NCBI GenBank assembly: GCA_021783525.1
Contig: JAJXTT010000109.1
Coordinates: 1-6,474 of the forward strand
DNA: 6,474 bases
Direction: 5' to 3'
Source of the DNA: Pseudomonadota bacterium
GTDB taxonomy: Bacteria > Pseudomonadota > Gammaproteobacteria > Burkholderiales > Gallionellaceae
Under the pieces are notes generated by a model. It saw nothing but the letters and a program-made list of their open reading frames with translations, searched no databases and was not told the origin of the DNA. This document shows positions 1 through 5,264 of the stretch, one piece after another (position 1 is the first letter of the stretch; each line of letters begins with the position of its first letter). The position numbers and the translations under genes were made by a program.

Positions 1-547
1 CGAACGGAACCGGATAGTCGTCGGGGATGTTGCCCGCCTTCCTGGTGTTGCGGATGAAGGCGTTCAGGTCGTCGCCGATGACTTCGGCCATGCAGGTCGT
101 GGACACAGCGATCACATCCGGCTTGTAGATCGCGCGGCAGTTCTCCAGTCCGTCGATCATGTTCTTCTGGCCGCCGAACACGGCGGCGTCTTCCGTCATG
201 GAGTCGGACACGCACGAGATCGGTTCGCGGAAATGACGGTTGAAGTAGGTACGGAAGTAAGCCACGCAGCCTTGGGAGCCGTGCACATACGGCATGGTCT
301 TCTCGAAGCCCAGTGCGCACAGCACCGCGCCCAGCGGCTGACAGGCCTTGGCCGGATTCACGGTCAACGCTTCGCGCTTGAAGTTCAGTTCACGGTACTC
401 CATCGTGGTCGTCCAGGTGAACGTGTCCTGCACCTTGGAGGCTTCGTGACGCTCCTCGAAACTATCCTGTTTGTTGCCTATCGATTCCTTGTACTCGTCC
501 TGACGGAACAATGGATAACAAGGTTTGATGTCATCAGCTTGTTGCAT
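1..547 (-). CDS. nifK: Nitrogenase MoFe protein beta subunit NifK (partial, C-terminus beyond left edge)
   Basis: Beta subunit of the cytoplasmic MoFe protein (alpha2beta2), which reduces N2 with electrons delivered by NifH. I translated 182 codons from the ATG at 547; the frame is open to the window edge, and about two thirds of a normal ~520-residue NifK is missing. The N-terminus reads MQQADDIKPCYPLF. The three P-cluster cysteines are present: C69 in NPAKACQPLGA, C94 in VHGSQGCVAYF and C152 in STTCMAEVIGDD. They are offset by one from Azotobacter numbering (70, 95, 153). The ATG is chosen because AAGGAGA lies a few bases upstream. The gene follows nifD on the same strand after an unusually long 208-bp spacer filled with palindromic repeats, so it is probably co-transcribed from the nifH promoter. 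No frameshift is seen in the visible part. Confidence 0.97.
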   Translation of the reverse strand, partial: MQQADDIKPCYPLFRQDEYKESIGNKQDSFEERHEASKVQDTFTWTTTMEYRELNFKREALTVNPAKACQPLGAVLCALGFEKTMPYVHGSQGCVAYFRTYFNRHFREPISCVSDSMTEDAAVFGGQKNMIDGLENCRAIYKPDVIAVSTTCMAEVIGDDLNAFIRNTRKAGNIPDDYPVPF

Positions 548-552
548 GTTTA

Positions 553-560
553 TCTCCTTA
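553..560 (-). promoter_or_regulatory. nifK ribosome binding site
   Basis: On the minus strand TAAGGAGA ends five bases before the nifK ATG at 547. It fixes the nifK start and shows that nifK keeps its own translation initiation signal despite the repeat-filled spacer upstream. Confidence 0.75.
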
Positions 561-641
561 GCCGCACTGCCCATATGCAGATGCCGGCACAGATTGATAG
601 ATTGACGGCGGTGTTCTGCGCGTCACTTGATTTCTTTGCCT

Positions 642-683
642 TCCACTCCTTCCCCCTTGGAGGGGAAAGGTTGGGATGGGGGT
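642..683 (-). repeat. REP-like palindromic repeat, copy 1 (nifD-nifK spacer)
   Basis: Read on the minus strand, this begins TACCCCCATCCCAACC and continues into a C-rich/G-rich stem. On the plus strand the arms are TTCCCC at 650-655 and GGGGAA at 662-667. Translated shadows of it give the PHPNLSPPRGKE peptide that such elements typically produce. It belongs to a widely dispersed proteobacterial intergenic repeat type; family membership is from memory, not a search. It sits head-to-head with copy 2. Confidence 0.75.
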
Positions 684-707
684 AGAGTCGTGAAGGCTGA
701 TCGCTTC

Positions 708-750
708 TACCCTCACCCTGGCCCTCTCCCTGCAAGGGAGAGGGAACGAG
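708..750 (+). repeat. REP-like palindromic repeat, copy 2 (nifD-nifK spacer)
   Basis: It begins TACCCTCACCCTGGCC and forms a perfect 10-bp stem, CCCTCTCCCT at 722-731 with AGGGAGAGGG at 735-744, closing on a 3-nt loop. It lies in inverted orientation to copy 1, about 25 bp away, so the two form a REP-doublet-like structure. In the nif transcript it would fold immediately after the nifD stop codon (756-758). Confidence 0.8.
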
Positions 751-755
751 TGGAG

Positions 756-2231
756 TTACGCAGCCGCCTTCTCCACGACAGACTCATCCTTCTTCAACCA
801 CGGCGCCTGCATCTTGCCCCAGCACGGGTTGTTCAAGGTCATGTCCATGTCGCGAGCGAAGATCGCGAAGCCGTCATAGCCGTGGTACGGGCCGGAGTAG
901 TCCCAGCTGTGCATCTGGCGGAAAGGAACGCCCATCTTCTGGAAGATGAACTTTTCCTTGATGCCGGAGCCGACCAGGTCGGGCTTGACGCGTTTGACGA
1001 ACTCCTCGAACTCGAAGCCGGTGACGTCGTCGTACAGCAGCGTTGCGTTGCCCATATCCTTGATGGTGCGGTCGTAGTCGTCGTTGTGGCCGAACTCGTA
1101 GCCGGTGCCGACCACTTCCATACCCAGGTCTTCATAGGCACCGATCACGTGACGCGGGCGCAGACCGCCGACGTACAACATGACGCGCTTGCCCTGCAGA
1201 CGCGGTTTGTACTTGTCGATGACGGCCTGCATCAGCGGCTGGTATTTGGCGATGACGCGCTCGGCGCCTTCCTTGATCTTGTCGTCGAACTTGGCGGCGA
1301 TGGCGCGCAACGACTCGGCAACCTTGGTGGGGCCGAAGAAGTTGTATTCCATCCAGGGGATGCTGTACTTCTCTTCCATGTGGCGCGCGATGTAGTTCAT
1401 CGAACGGTAGCAGTGGATGAGGTTGAGCTTGACGTTGGGCGTCTTTTCCATCTCGGCGATGGTGCCGTCGCCGGACCATTGCGCAACCACGCGCAGACCC
1501 ATCTCTTCCAGCAGGATGCGCGAAGACCAGGCATCGCCGCCGATGTTGTAATCGCCTATCACGGCCACGTCGTACGGTGTCCCTTCGAATGCCTTTCCGT
1601 CGCGGCGCGGCAGGACCCAGTCGCGGATCGCGTCGTTGGCGATGTGGTGGCCCAGCGATTGCGACACGCCGCGGAAGCCTTCGCAGCGCACGGGCACGAC
1701 AGGCTTGTCGATCTCCTTGGCCGCTTTCTTGGAAACCGCTTCGATGTCGTCGCCGATCAGGCCGATCGGACACTCGGATTGCACGGAGATACCCTTGTTC
1801 AGCGGAAACAGTTGCTCGATCTCGCCGATGAGTTTGGCCAGCTTCTTGTCGCCGCCGAACACGATGTCCTTTTCCTGGAAATCGGAAGTGAAGTTCATCG
1901 TGCCGAATGTGTTCACGCCTGTGGTGCCGACGTAATAGTTGCGGCGACCGGCGCGTGAGTATTGTCCACAGCCAACCGGGCCGTGGGAAATGTGGATCAT
2001 GTCCTTGATCGGGCCCCACACCACGCCCTTGGAACCGGCGTAAGCGCAGCCACGGATGGTCATCACGCCCGGCAACGATTTGCGGTTGGAGGTGATGCAC
2101 TTCTTGGACTGTTCGATGGATTGATCGTTGACCGCCAGGTGCTTCTCGCGGTCCTTCTTTGCTTTCTCCGGATAAACCTCAAGCACCTCCTGAATCAGGG
2201 CTTCGGTTTCTTCGCGTGTTAATGCTGTCAT
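756..2231 (-). CDS. nifD: Nitrogenase MoFe protein alpha subunit NifD
   Basis: Alpha subunit of the molybdenum-iron nitrogenase, carrying the FeMo-cofactor at the site of N2 reduction. It is 491 residues, the normal family length. P-cluster cysteines are C62 (RGCAYAG), C88 (GPVGCGQYS) and C154 (SECPIGLIGDD). FeMo-co ligands are C274 (LIHCYRSMNYI) and H441 (RQMHSWDYSGPYHG). Cofactor-pocket residues V70, R96, Q191 and H195 are also in place, so the enzyme should be active. The FeMo-co pocket and overall sequence indicate the Mo enzyme rather than VnfD or AnfD. The ATG at 2231 is supported by AAAGGAGA just upstream. It lies 103 bp after nifH on the same strand, with a stem-loop in the gap, and is followed by the repeat-filled spacer before nifK. 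Confidence 0.98.
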   Translation of the reverse strand: MTALTREETEALIQEVLEVYPEKAKKDREKHLAVNDQSIEQSKKCITSNRKSLPGVMTIRGCAYAGSKGVVWGPIKDMIHISHGPVGCGQYSRAGRRNYYVGTTGVNTFGTMNFTSDFQEKDIVFGGDKKLAKLIGEIEQLFPLNKGISVQSECPIGLIGDDIEAVSKKAAKEIDKPVVPVRCEGFRGVSQSLGHHIANDAIRDWVLPRRDGKAFEGTPYDVAVIGDYNIGGDAWSSRILLEEMGLRVVAQWSGDGTIAEMEKTPNVKLNLIHCYRSMNYIARHMEEKYSIPWMEYNFFGPTKVAESLRAIAAKFDDKIKEGAERVIAKYQPLMQAVIDKYKPRLQGKRVMLYVGGLRPRHVIGAYEDLGMEVVGTGYEFGHNDDYDRTIKDMGNATLLYDDVTGFEFEEFVKRVKPDLVGSGIKEKFIFQKMGVPFRQMHSWDYSGPYHGYDGFAIFARDMDMTLNNPCWGKMQAPWLKKDESVVEKAAA

Positions 2232-2235
2232 TTCA

Positions 2236-2243
2236 TTCTCCTT
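2236..2243 (-). promoter_or_regulatory. nifD ribosome binding site
   Basis: AAAGGAGA on the minus strand ends four bases before the nifD ATG. It is a strong Shine-Dalgarno match and supports the 2231 start. Confidence 0.7.
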
Positions 2244-2284
2244 TAATGACCCACCAATATGTGGAGTCTGTCAGGGTTATGCAG

Positions 2285-2320
2285 GTCGGGTTAGGTGCGT
2301 TCTTTGCACCGTAACCCGAC
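2285..2320 (-). promoter_or_regulatory. nifH-nifD intercistronic stem-loop
   Basis: The arms GTCGGGTTA (2285-2293) and TAACCCGAC (2312-2320) pair perfectly. The stem continues through GGTGC (2294-2298) with GCACC (2306-2310), leaving one bulged base (2311) and a 7-nt loop. In the minus-strand transcript it lies 14 nt after the nifH stop. No U-run follows it, so it is unlikely to be a complete terminator. Comparable hairpins between nifH and nifD in other diazotrophs have been proposed to stabilise nifH mRNA or reduce read-through, giving excess NifH. That role is inferred here. Confidence 0.8.
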
Positions 2321-2334
2321 GCTCTCTACATTTT

Positions 2335-3216
2335 TCAGGCAGCAGCCAGTTCAGCGGCCTTCTTGCCGATGATGGATTCGTCTTCTGCTTCCATGATGCC
2401 GAATTCCATCAACAATGCTTCCAGCTCGTCCATGGTGATCGGGGTCGGGATAACAAACTTCTTGTTCTCCACGATCTTCTTCGCCAGGGCGCGATACTCG
2501 TCAGCCTGCTTGTGCGTGGGGTCGTATTCGATCACGGTCATGCGGCGGATTTCGGCGTGCTGCACAGCGTTGTCGCGCGGGATGAAGTGGATCATCTGCG
2601 AACCCAGCTTCGCAGCCAGTGCCATGATGAGCTCATCTTCGCGGTCGGTGTTGCGGCTGTTGCAGATCAGGCCGGCCAGACGAACGCTGCCGGAGTTCGC
2701 ATACTTCACGATGCCCTTGGCAATGTTGTTGGCGGCATACATCGCCATCATCTCGCCGGAGCAGACGATGTAGATCTCCTGCGCCTTGTTCTCGCGGATT
2801 GGCATCGCGAATCCGCCGCACACCACGTCGCCCAGCACGTCATAGAACACGAAGTCGAGTGCTTCGTCATACGCGCCTTCTTCTTCGAGGAAGTTGATGG
2901 CGGTGATCACGCCGCGGCCGGCACAACCGACACCGGGCTCTGGCCCACCGGATTCAACGCACTTGATGCCGCCGAAACCAACCGACAACACGTCTTCCAG
3001 TTCCAGGTCCTCGACGCTGCCGGCTTCGGCAGCCAGTTCCATCACGGAATTTTGTGCTTTCGAGTGCAGGATCAAACGGGTCGAGTCCGCCTTGGGATCG
3101 CAGCCGACGATCATTACTTTCTTGCCCGATTCAGCGAGGGCAGCCACCAGGTTCTGGGTGGTAGTCGATTTTCCGATACCGCCCTTCCCGTAAATTGCGC
3201 ATTGACGCAGAGCCAT
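2335..3216 (-). CDS. nifH: Nitrogenase iron protein (dinitrogenase reductase) NifH
   Basis: Homodimeric ATP-dependent Fe protein that donates electrons to NifDK and also serves in FeMo-co assembly. It is 293 residues, the normal length. The P-loop GKGGIGKS is at residues 10-17. The [4Fe-4S] cysteines are C98 (GVGCAGRGV) and C133 (DVVCGGFAM). R101, just after C98, is the arginine that DraT ADP-ribosylates in organisms with the Dra switch, and draT is the divergent neighbour. The nucleotide-binding dimer features DPKADSTR and the switch region DVLGDVVCGG are intact. The ATG at 3216 follows TAGGAGA. It is the first gene of the nifHDK operon, expressed from a sigma-54/NifA promoter at 3283-3297. 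No sign of truncation or degeneration. Confidence 0.99.
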   Translation of the reverse strand: MALRQCAIYGKGGIGKSTTTQNLVAALAESGKKVMIVGCDPKADSTRLILHSKAQNSVMELAAEAGSVEDLELEDVLSVGFGGIKCVESGGPEPGVGCAGRGVITAINFLEEEGAYDEALDFVFYDVLGDVVCGGFAMPIRENKAQEIYIVCSGEMMAMYAANNIAKGIVKYANSGSVRLAGLICNSRNTDREDELIMALAAKLGSQMIHFIPRDNAVQHAEIRRMTVIEYDPTHKQADEYRALAKKIVENKKFVIPTPITMDELEALLMEFGIMEAEDESIIGKKAAELAAA

Positions 3217-3221
3217 GTTAG

Positions 3222-3228
3222 TCTCCTA
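3222..3228 (-). promoter_or_regulatory. nifH ribosome binding site
   Basis: TAGGAGA on the minus strand, five bases upstream of the nifH ATG at 3216. It supports that start. Confidence 0.7.
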
Positions 3229-3282
3229 AGAGTTTCAGAATTTAAATTGCGATTGAAAACCGTCGCTCGCACCCAGTACTTC

Positions 3283-3297
3283 GCAAGCTCCGTGCCA
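3283..3297 (-). promoter_or_regulatory. Sigma-54 (RpoN) -24/-12 promoter of nifHDK
   Basis: The minus strand reads TGGCAC-GGAGC-TTGC, which matches the sigma-54 consensus TGGCAC-N5-TTGC exactly; only the loosely conserved last W is G. The predicted transcription start is near 3271, giving a leader of about 55 nt before nifH. Its position directly upstream of nifH, together with the NifA-type activator site further out, makes the call firm. Confidence 0.93.
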
Positions 3298-3313
3298 CCC
3301 CCAGGCGAACACT

Positions 3314-3326
3314 CAACCAGTTGAAA
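3314..3326. promoter_or_regulatory. Possible IHF site between activator site and nifH promoter
   Basis: CAACCAGTTGAAA fits the inverse IHF consensus YAA-N4-TTGATW with one mismatch. It is followed by an A-rich tract (3332-3343). It lies between the nifH promoter and the NifA site, where IHF bending is typical of nif promoters. Short degenerate motifs are common, so this is tentative. Confidence 0.4.
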
Positions 3327-4228
3327 TGCATAAGAAAAATAAATCAGCCCCACATGCATTGGTGGATGTGCAACCCAACAAGATGGATACCTTTGTAGGA
3401 GTAGCTACAAGCCAGAATCCGGTTTTGCCGCGCTCGGCACGCCTGCCGATCAACCGCTGCAACCTGCCTGCCGACATCCTCGGCGGACTGACATTCCAGC
3501 ATTCGCCCATCGCGCTCGAGCTCGACGGCGTCGCGCAATTCCACCGCGGGCTTTTCACGCTCCTGGATCGACTCGACGATGCCGCGGATCGCGCCGACGC
3601 CTTCACCGTGCACATGAACGCCTCGTTCTACCTCGACGAGCCGGAACAGGCGGGCTACACCGCGCAAGCGACGCACAAGCGGCAAAAGGCGGACTATTTA
3701 CGCATGGTGCGCGGCTGGAGCGTCGATGCGGATGGTCGTGAGGGGGCCGCACTGAAAGGCTGGGTGGAGTCGCGCTTCGGCCTGCTGCCGCGCCATCACG
3801 GAGGCCAGATACGCAACCTGTCAGGCGAGGCGTATCGGCATTACCTTGAGATGCGCGCCAGCGCGCTGTACGGCACCAACGCACTGGAGTCGCAGTTCGA
3901 CCTGCTCTACACCTATTGCCAGTACGAACTGGCGCACCAGCATCCCGGCGAGACCCACCTCACCTTATATCGCGGCGTGAACCGCGTGGACGACTACGAG
4001 ACGCTGGCGACGCTGGACGACAAACGCCGCGTGGTGCTGTTCAACAGCCTGAGTTCGTTCACTGCAAACCGCGAACGCGCCGACGAGTTCGGCGACTACT
4101 TGCTGACGGCGCGCGTGCCGCTGGCGAAAGTGTTCTGCTATACGAGATTGTTGCCGGGGATGTTGCAGGGGGAAGATGAGTTTACGGTGATTGGCGGGTT
4201 GTATGAGGTTAGTATTGCCGCTTACTAA
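3326..4228 (+). CDS. draT: NAD(+)--dinitrogen-reductase ADP-D-ribosyltransferase DraT (start uncertain)
   Basis: Transfers ADP-ribose from NAD+ to the arginine beside the Fe-protein cluster (R101 of NifH here), switching nitrogenase off in response to ammonium or darkness/energy loss in species where it is known. With the 3326 start it has 300 residues; typical family lengths are about 270-300. Conserved DraT sequence appears from about residue 40 (LPINRCNLPADILGGLTFQ, then LDGVAQFHRGLF). ADP-ribosyltransferase signatures are R216 in LTLYRGVN, the SLSSFT stretch at 241-246, and the acidic motif at 283-285 in GEDEFTVIGG. Neither ATG (3326 or 3383) has a Shine-Dalgarno sequence. Codon use before about 3425 looks non-coding, and the nifH activator site lies within this part, so the true start may be 3383 or a TTG at 3425. 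It is divergent from nifH; no draG follows. Confidence 0.93.
   Translation: MHKKNKSAPHALVDVQPNKMDTFVGVATSQNPVLPRSARLPINRCNLPADILGGLTFQHSPIALELDGVAQFHRGLFTLLDRLDDAADRADAFTVHMNASFYLDEPEQAGYTAQATHKRQKADYLRMVRGWSVDADGREGAALKGWVESRFGLLPRHHGGQIRNLSGEAYRHYLEMRASALYGTNALESQFDLLYTYCQYELAHQHPGETHLTLYRGVNRVDDYETLATLDDKRRVVLFNSLSSFTANRERADEFGDYLLTARVPLAKVFCYTRLLPGMLQGEDEFTVIGGLYEVSIAAY
3394..3409. promoter_or_regulatory. NifA upstream activator sequence (UAS)
   Basis: TGT-AGGAGTAGCT-ACA is an exact TGT-N10-ACA NifA site. The symmetry extends to six-base arms, TTGTAG and CTACAA. It is centred about 105 bp upstream of the nifH -24 element, a normal distance for NifA activation through looping. It falls inside the 5' part of the divergent draT reading frame. 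Confidence 0.85.
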
Positions 4229-4233
4229 ATATG

Positions 4234-4259
4234 CCGTTCGCCCTGAGCCTGTCGAAGGG
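4234..4259 (+). repeat. Dispersed intergenic repeat (GAGCCTGTCGAAGGG type)
   Basis: The segment contains TTCGCCCTGAGCCTGTCGAA, a sequence I recognise as a very common short intergenic repeat in many proteobacterial genomes. It starts 5 bp after the draT stop codon. It has a short TTCG/CGAA inverted arm pair. Function is unknown; a single copy lies in this window. Confidence 0.6.
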
Positions 4260-4267
4260 TAAGCCAG

Positions 4268-4341
4268 GTAGGGTGGTCACGAACCTGTGCGCACGCGGTA
4301 GCATCACCCCAGCGTGGGCATAAAATATGTGTCCACCCTAC
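4268..4341 (+). repeat. Palindromic repeat unit, left copy (GTAGGGTGG...CCACCCTAC)
   Basis: The outer arms GTAGGGTGG (4268-4276) and CCACCCTAC (4333-4341) are perfectly inverted. Inside are a degenerate GCGCACGCGG and a CAGCGTGGGCA segment. It matches the copy at 4776-4850 in the same orientation, including the shared 15-mer AGCCAGGTAGGGTGG (4262-4276 and 4769-4783). This left copy is the more decayed of the two. It lies upstream of the SnoaL-like gene. Confidence 0.75.
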
Positions 4342-4372
4342 AAAACCCATACTTTACGTTGGGCACCACATC

Positions 4373-4379
4373 AAGGAGG
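4373..4379 (+). promoter_or_regulatory. Ribosome binding site of the SnoaL-like gene
   Basis: AAGGAGG, 9 nt before the ATG at 4389, is a near-perfect Shine-Dalgarno sequence. It decides this start over the upstream GTG. Confidence 0.8.
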
Positions 4380-4388
4380 TTTGCACGA

Positions 4389-4778
4389 ATGAGTGACGAA
4401 GAGCAGATCCGTTCGCTTGTCGAGACATGGCGTGTCGCCACTCAAGCCGGCGATATAGATACCGTCCTCGGTCTTATGACCGACGATGTTGTCTTTCTTG
4501 TATACGGTAGACCACCCATGAACAAGGCGGAGTTTGCGGCGCTGTCTCGTGTGCCGCCGGGCAGCCCCCGGCCAAAGTTCGAAGGCAGGTCAGAGATTCA
4601 GGAAATTTACGTCTCAGGTGATTTGGCATATACGTGGAGCAAGCTCACAGTCTCGGTCACTCCCGCTGGTGCCGAGCAACCGACGGAGCGAGCAGGTCAT
4701 ACGCTCACTATCTTTCGGCGCATCGGCGGCAGGTGGCTCTTGGCTCGAGATGCCAATCTTCTTGCGCCAGCCAGGTAG
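4389..4778 (+). CDS. SnoaL-like / DUF4440 (SgcJ/EcaC type) small protein
   Basis: A 129-residue cytoplasmic protein of the NTF2-like cone fold. It has an N-terminal helix pattern EEQIRSLVETWRVATQAGD, the typical IDTVLGLMTDDVVFL segment (residues 23-37), a GDLAYTW strand (78-84) and the closing strands GHTLTIFRRIGGRWLLARDAN (103-123). Members of this fold bind or transform small hydrophobic molecules, but the substrate cannot be read from sequence and no nif role is established. The ATG at 4389 is chosen over an upstream in-frame GTG (4314) because AAGGAGG lies at 4373-4379 with 9-nt spacing, and because the GTG lies within the repeat. The gene stands alone between two direct repeat units, and its TAG stop (4776-4778) overlaps the right unit, suggesting it arrived as, or was bounded by, a repeat-associated segment. 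Confidence 0.82.
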   Translation: MSDEEQIRSLVETWRVATQAGDIDTVLGLMTDDVVFLVYGRPPMNKAEFAALSRVPPGSPRPKFEGRSEIQEIYVSGDLAYTWSKLTVSVTPAGAEQPTERAGHTLTIFRRIGGRWLLARDANLLAPAR

Positions 4779-4850
4779 GGTGGGCACGCCTCGGTGCCCA
4801 CGCGGATAAACCTTCCCCTACAGCGTGGGCAAAAAATACGTGCCCACCCT
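4776..4850 (+). repeat. Palindromic repeat unit, right copy
   Basis: The outer 12-bp arms AGGGTGGGCACG (4777-4788) and CGTGCCCACCCT (4839-4850) are perfect. The inner 9-bp arms TGCCCACGC (4795-4803) and GCGTGGGCA (4823-4831) are also perfect. It can fold as one long cruciform or as two hairpins: GTGGGCAC/GTGCCCAC at 4780-4787/4794-4801 and GTGGGCA/TGCCCAC at 4825-4831/4841-4847. The first hairpin directly follows the SnoaL-like stop and could limit read-through, though it lacks a T-run. Confidence 0.85.
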
Positions 4851-4857
4851 GCAGGGT
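4846..4857. repeat. Perfect 12-bp palindrome ACCCTGCAGGGT
   Basis: A self-complementary 12-mer at the right end of the repeat unit at 4776-4850. It may mark the element boundary or be a coincidental extension of the CACCCT end. Confidence 0.5.
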
Positions 4858-4896
4858 CGTGGCGTAATCAACTTCGCTGGCGCAATTCAGCTCGCG

Positions 4897-4919
4897 TAGG
4901 GCGCAATCGTTATTGCGCC
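4897..4919 (+). repeat. Second palindrome family (TAGGGCGCAAT...ATTGCGCC)
   Basis: The arms GGCGCAAT (4900-4907) and ATTGCGCC (4912-4919) form a perfect 8-bp stem with a CGTT loop, preceded by GTA. This resembles another dispersed GTAGGGCGCAATAAC-type repeat of proteobacterial intergenic regions (recognised from memory). A degenerate relative, GCGTAATCAACTTCGCTGGCGC, lies just before it at 4862-4883. Confidence 0.6.
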
Positions 4920-4938
4920 GAATGTTTTGATCTCACAT

Positions 4939-4972
4939 CTACAGCGTGGGTACAGAAGCATGCCCACGTTAC
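4939..4972 (+). repeat. Half copy of the GTGGGCA palindromic repeat
   Basis: CTACAGCGTGGG at 4939-4950 and TGCCCACG at 4961-4968 match the right half of the unit at 4776-4850 (CTACAGCGTGGGC at 4818-4830). The left half is missing. The arms CGTGGG and CCCACG are inverted. It looks like a decayed or truncated element. From 4973 to the stop of the next gene (5043) I see no further structure. Confidence 0.6.
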
Positions 4973-5042
4973 AAAAAAACAGCGCGAATAAACACACAGC
5001 GGTGATTCAGGGTCAACTTCGCTATTGTTTTCACCCCAACTC

Positions 5043-5240
5043 TCAAGGATTAATCAACTTCACCCTTGGAAAATAATTCTGGTACCTCCGCGCATCGCGT
5101 GTCAGCAGCGGACACCCCAGCACCGCCGCATGTTCTTGATTGACGTGGAACTGTACCGAGCATCCCGGCTCCATGTTGAGCGCATCCCGAATCTGTTTGG
5201 GAATGGTGACTTGGCCTTTGCTGGTGAGTGTGGTGGTCAT
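5043..5240 (-). pseudogene. Chimeric remnant of a toxin-antitoxin pair: AbrB/MazE-like antitoxin N-terminus joined to VapC PIN-domain C-terminus
   Basis: A 65-codon ORF starting ATG at 5240. Residues 1-35 (MTTTLTSKGQVTIPKQIRD, then LNMEPGCSVQFHVN) are the swapped-hairpin AbrB/MazE/SpoVT DNA-binding domain of VapB-type antitoxins. Residues 38-65 (AAVLGCPLLTRDARRYQNYF, then PRVKLINP) closely match the usual C-terminal end of VapC-type PIN ribonucleases, including the LLTRD acidic residue. The toxin start and most of the PIN domain are absent, as is the antitoxin's toxin-binding tail. The simplest reading is an in-frame deletion fusing the two genes near codons 36-37. The product could not be a nuclease but might still bind DNA. 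The start has only a weak Shine-Dalgarno (GCGAGA). It is convergent with the SnoaL-like gene and divergent from the hydrolase gene. Confidence 0.72.
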
Positions 5241-5253
5241 GACGGTCTCGCTT

Positions 5254-5264
5254 AGGTATAACCT
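5254..5264. promoter_or_regulatory. Palindrome upstream of the antitoxin remnant, possible operator/-10 region
   Basis: AGGT-ATA-ACCT is a perfect inverted repeat 13 bp upstream of the antitoxin-type start codon, within the near-palindrome CTTAGGTATAACCTTAG (5251-5267). Antitoxins of this type usually bind such a palindrome at their own promoter. The minus strand contains TTATAC, which could be a -10 element. Inferred from position and symmetry only. Confidence 0.45.

Noticed and set aside
550..735. 61-codon minus-strand ORF in the nifD-nifK spacer
   Set aside because: Its peptide is the translation of the palindromic repeats (PHPNLSPPRGKE type), a common annotation artefact.
627..1958. 443-codon plus-strand ORF across nifD
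   Set aside because: It is antisense to nifD, its start lies in the REP-like repeats, and its composition (runs of V, H, D, A) is the mirror of NifD codons; NifD has every catalytic residue, so this frame is a GC-driven shadow.
2512..3324. 270-codon plus-strand ORF across nifH and its promoter
   Set aside because: Antisense shadow of nifH; it also runs through the sigma-54 promoter and shows no recognisable domain.
3367..3380. TGT-N8-ACA as a second NifA site
   Set aside because: The spacing is 8, not 10; the exact site at 3394-3409 already explains NifA control.
4268..4850. Integron attC sites or a gene cassette array
   Set aside because: The palindromic units are of similar size to attC sites, but no GTTRRRY/RYYYAAC core sites and no integrase are seen.
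4234..4972. CRISPR array
   Set aside because: Repeats are palindromic, of different families and irregularly spaced, with no constant repeat-spacer period and no cas genes.
4794..4991. Small plus-strand ORF downstream of the SnoaL-like gene
   Set aside because: It consists of repeat sequence, has no ribosome binding site and no family resemblance.
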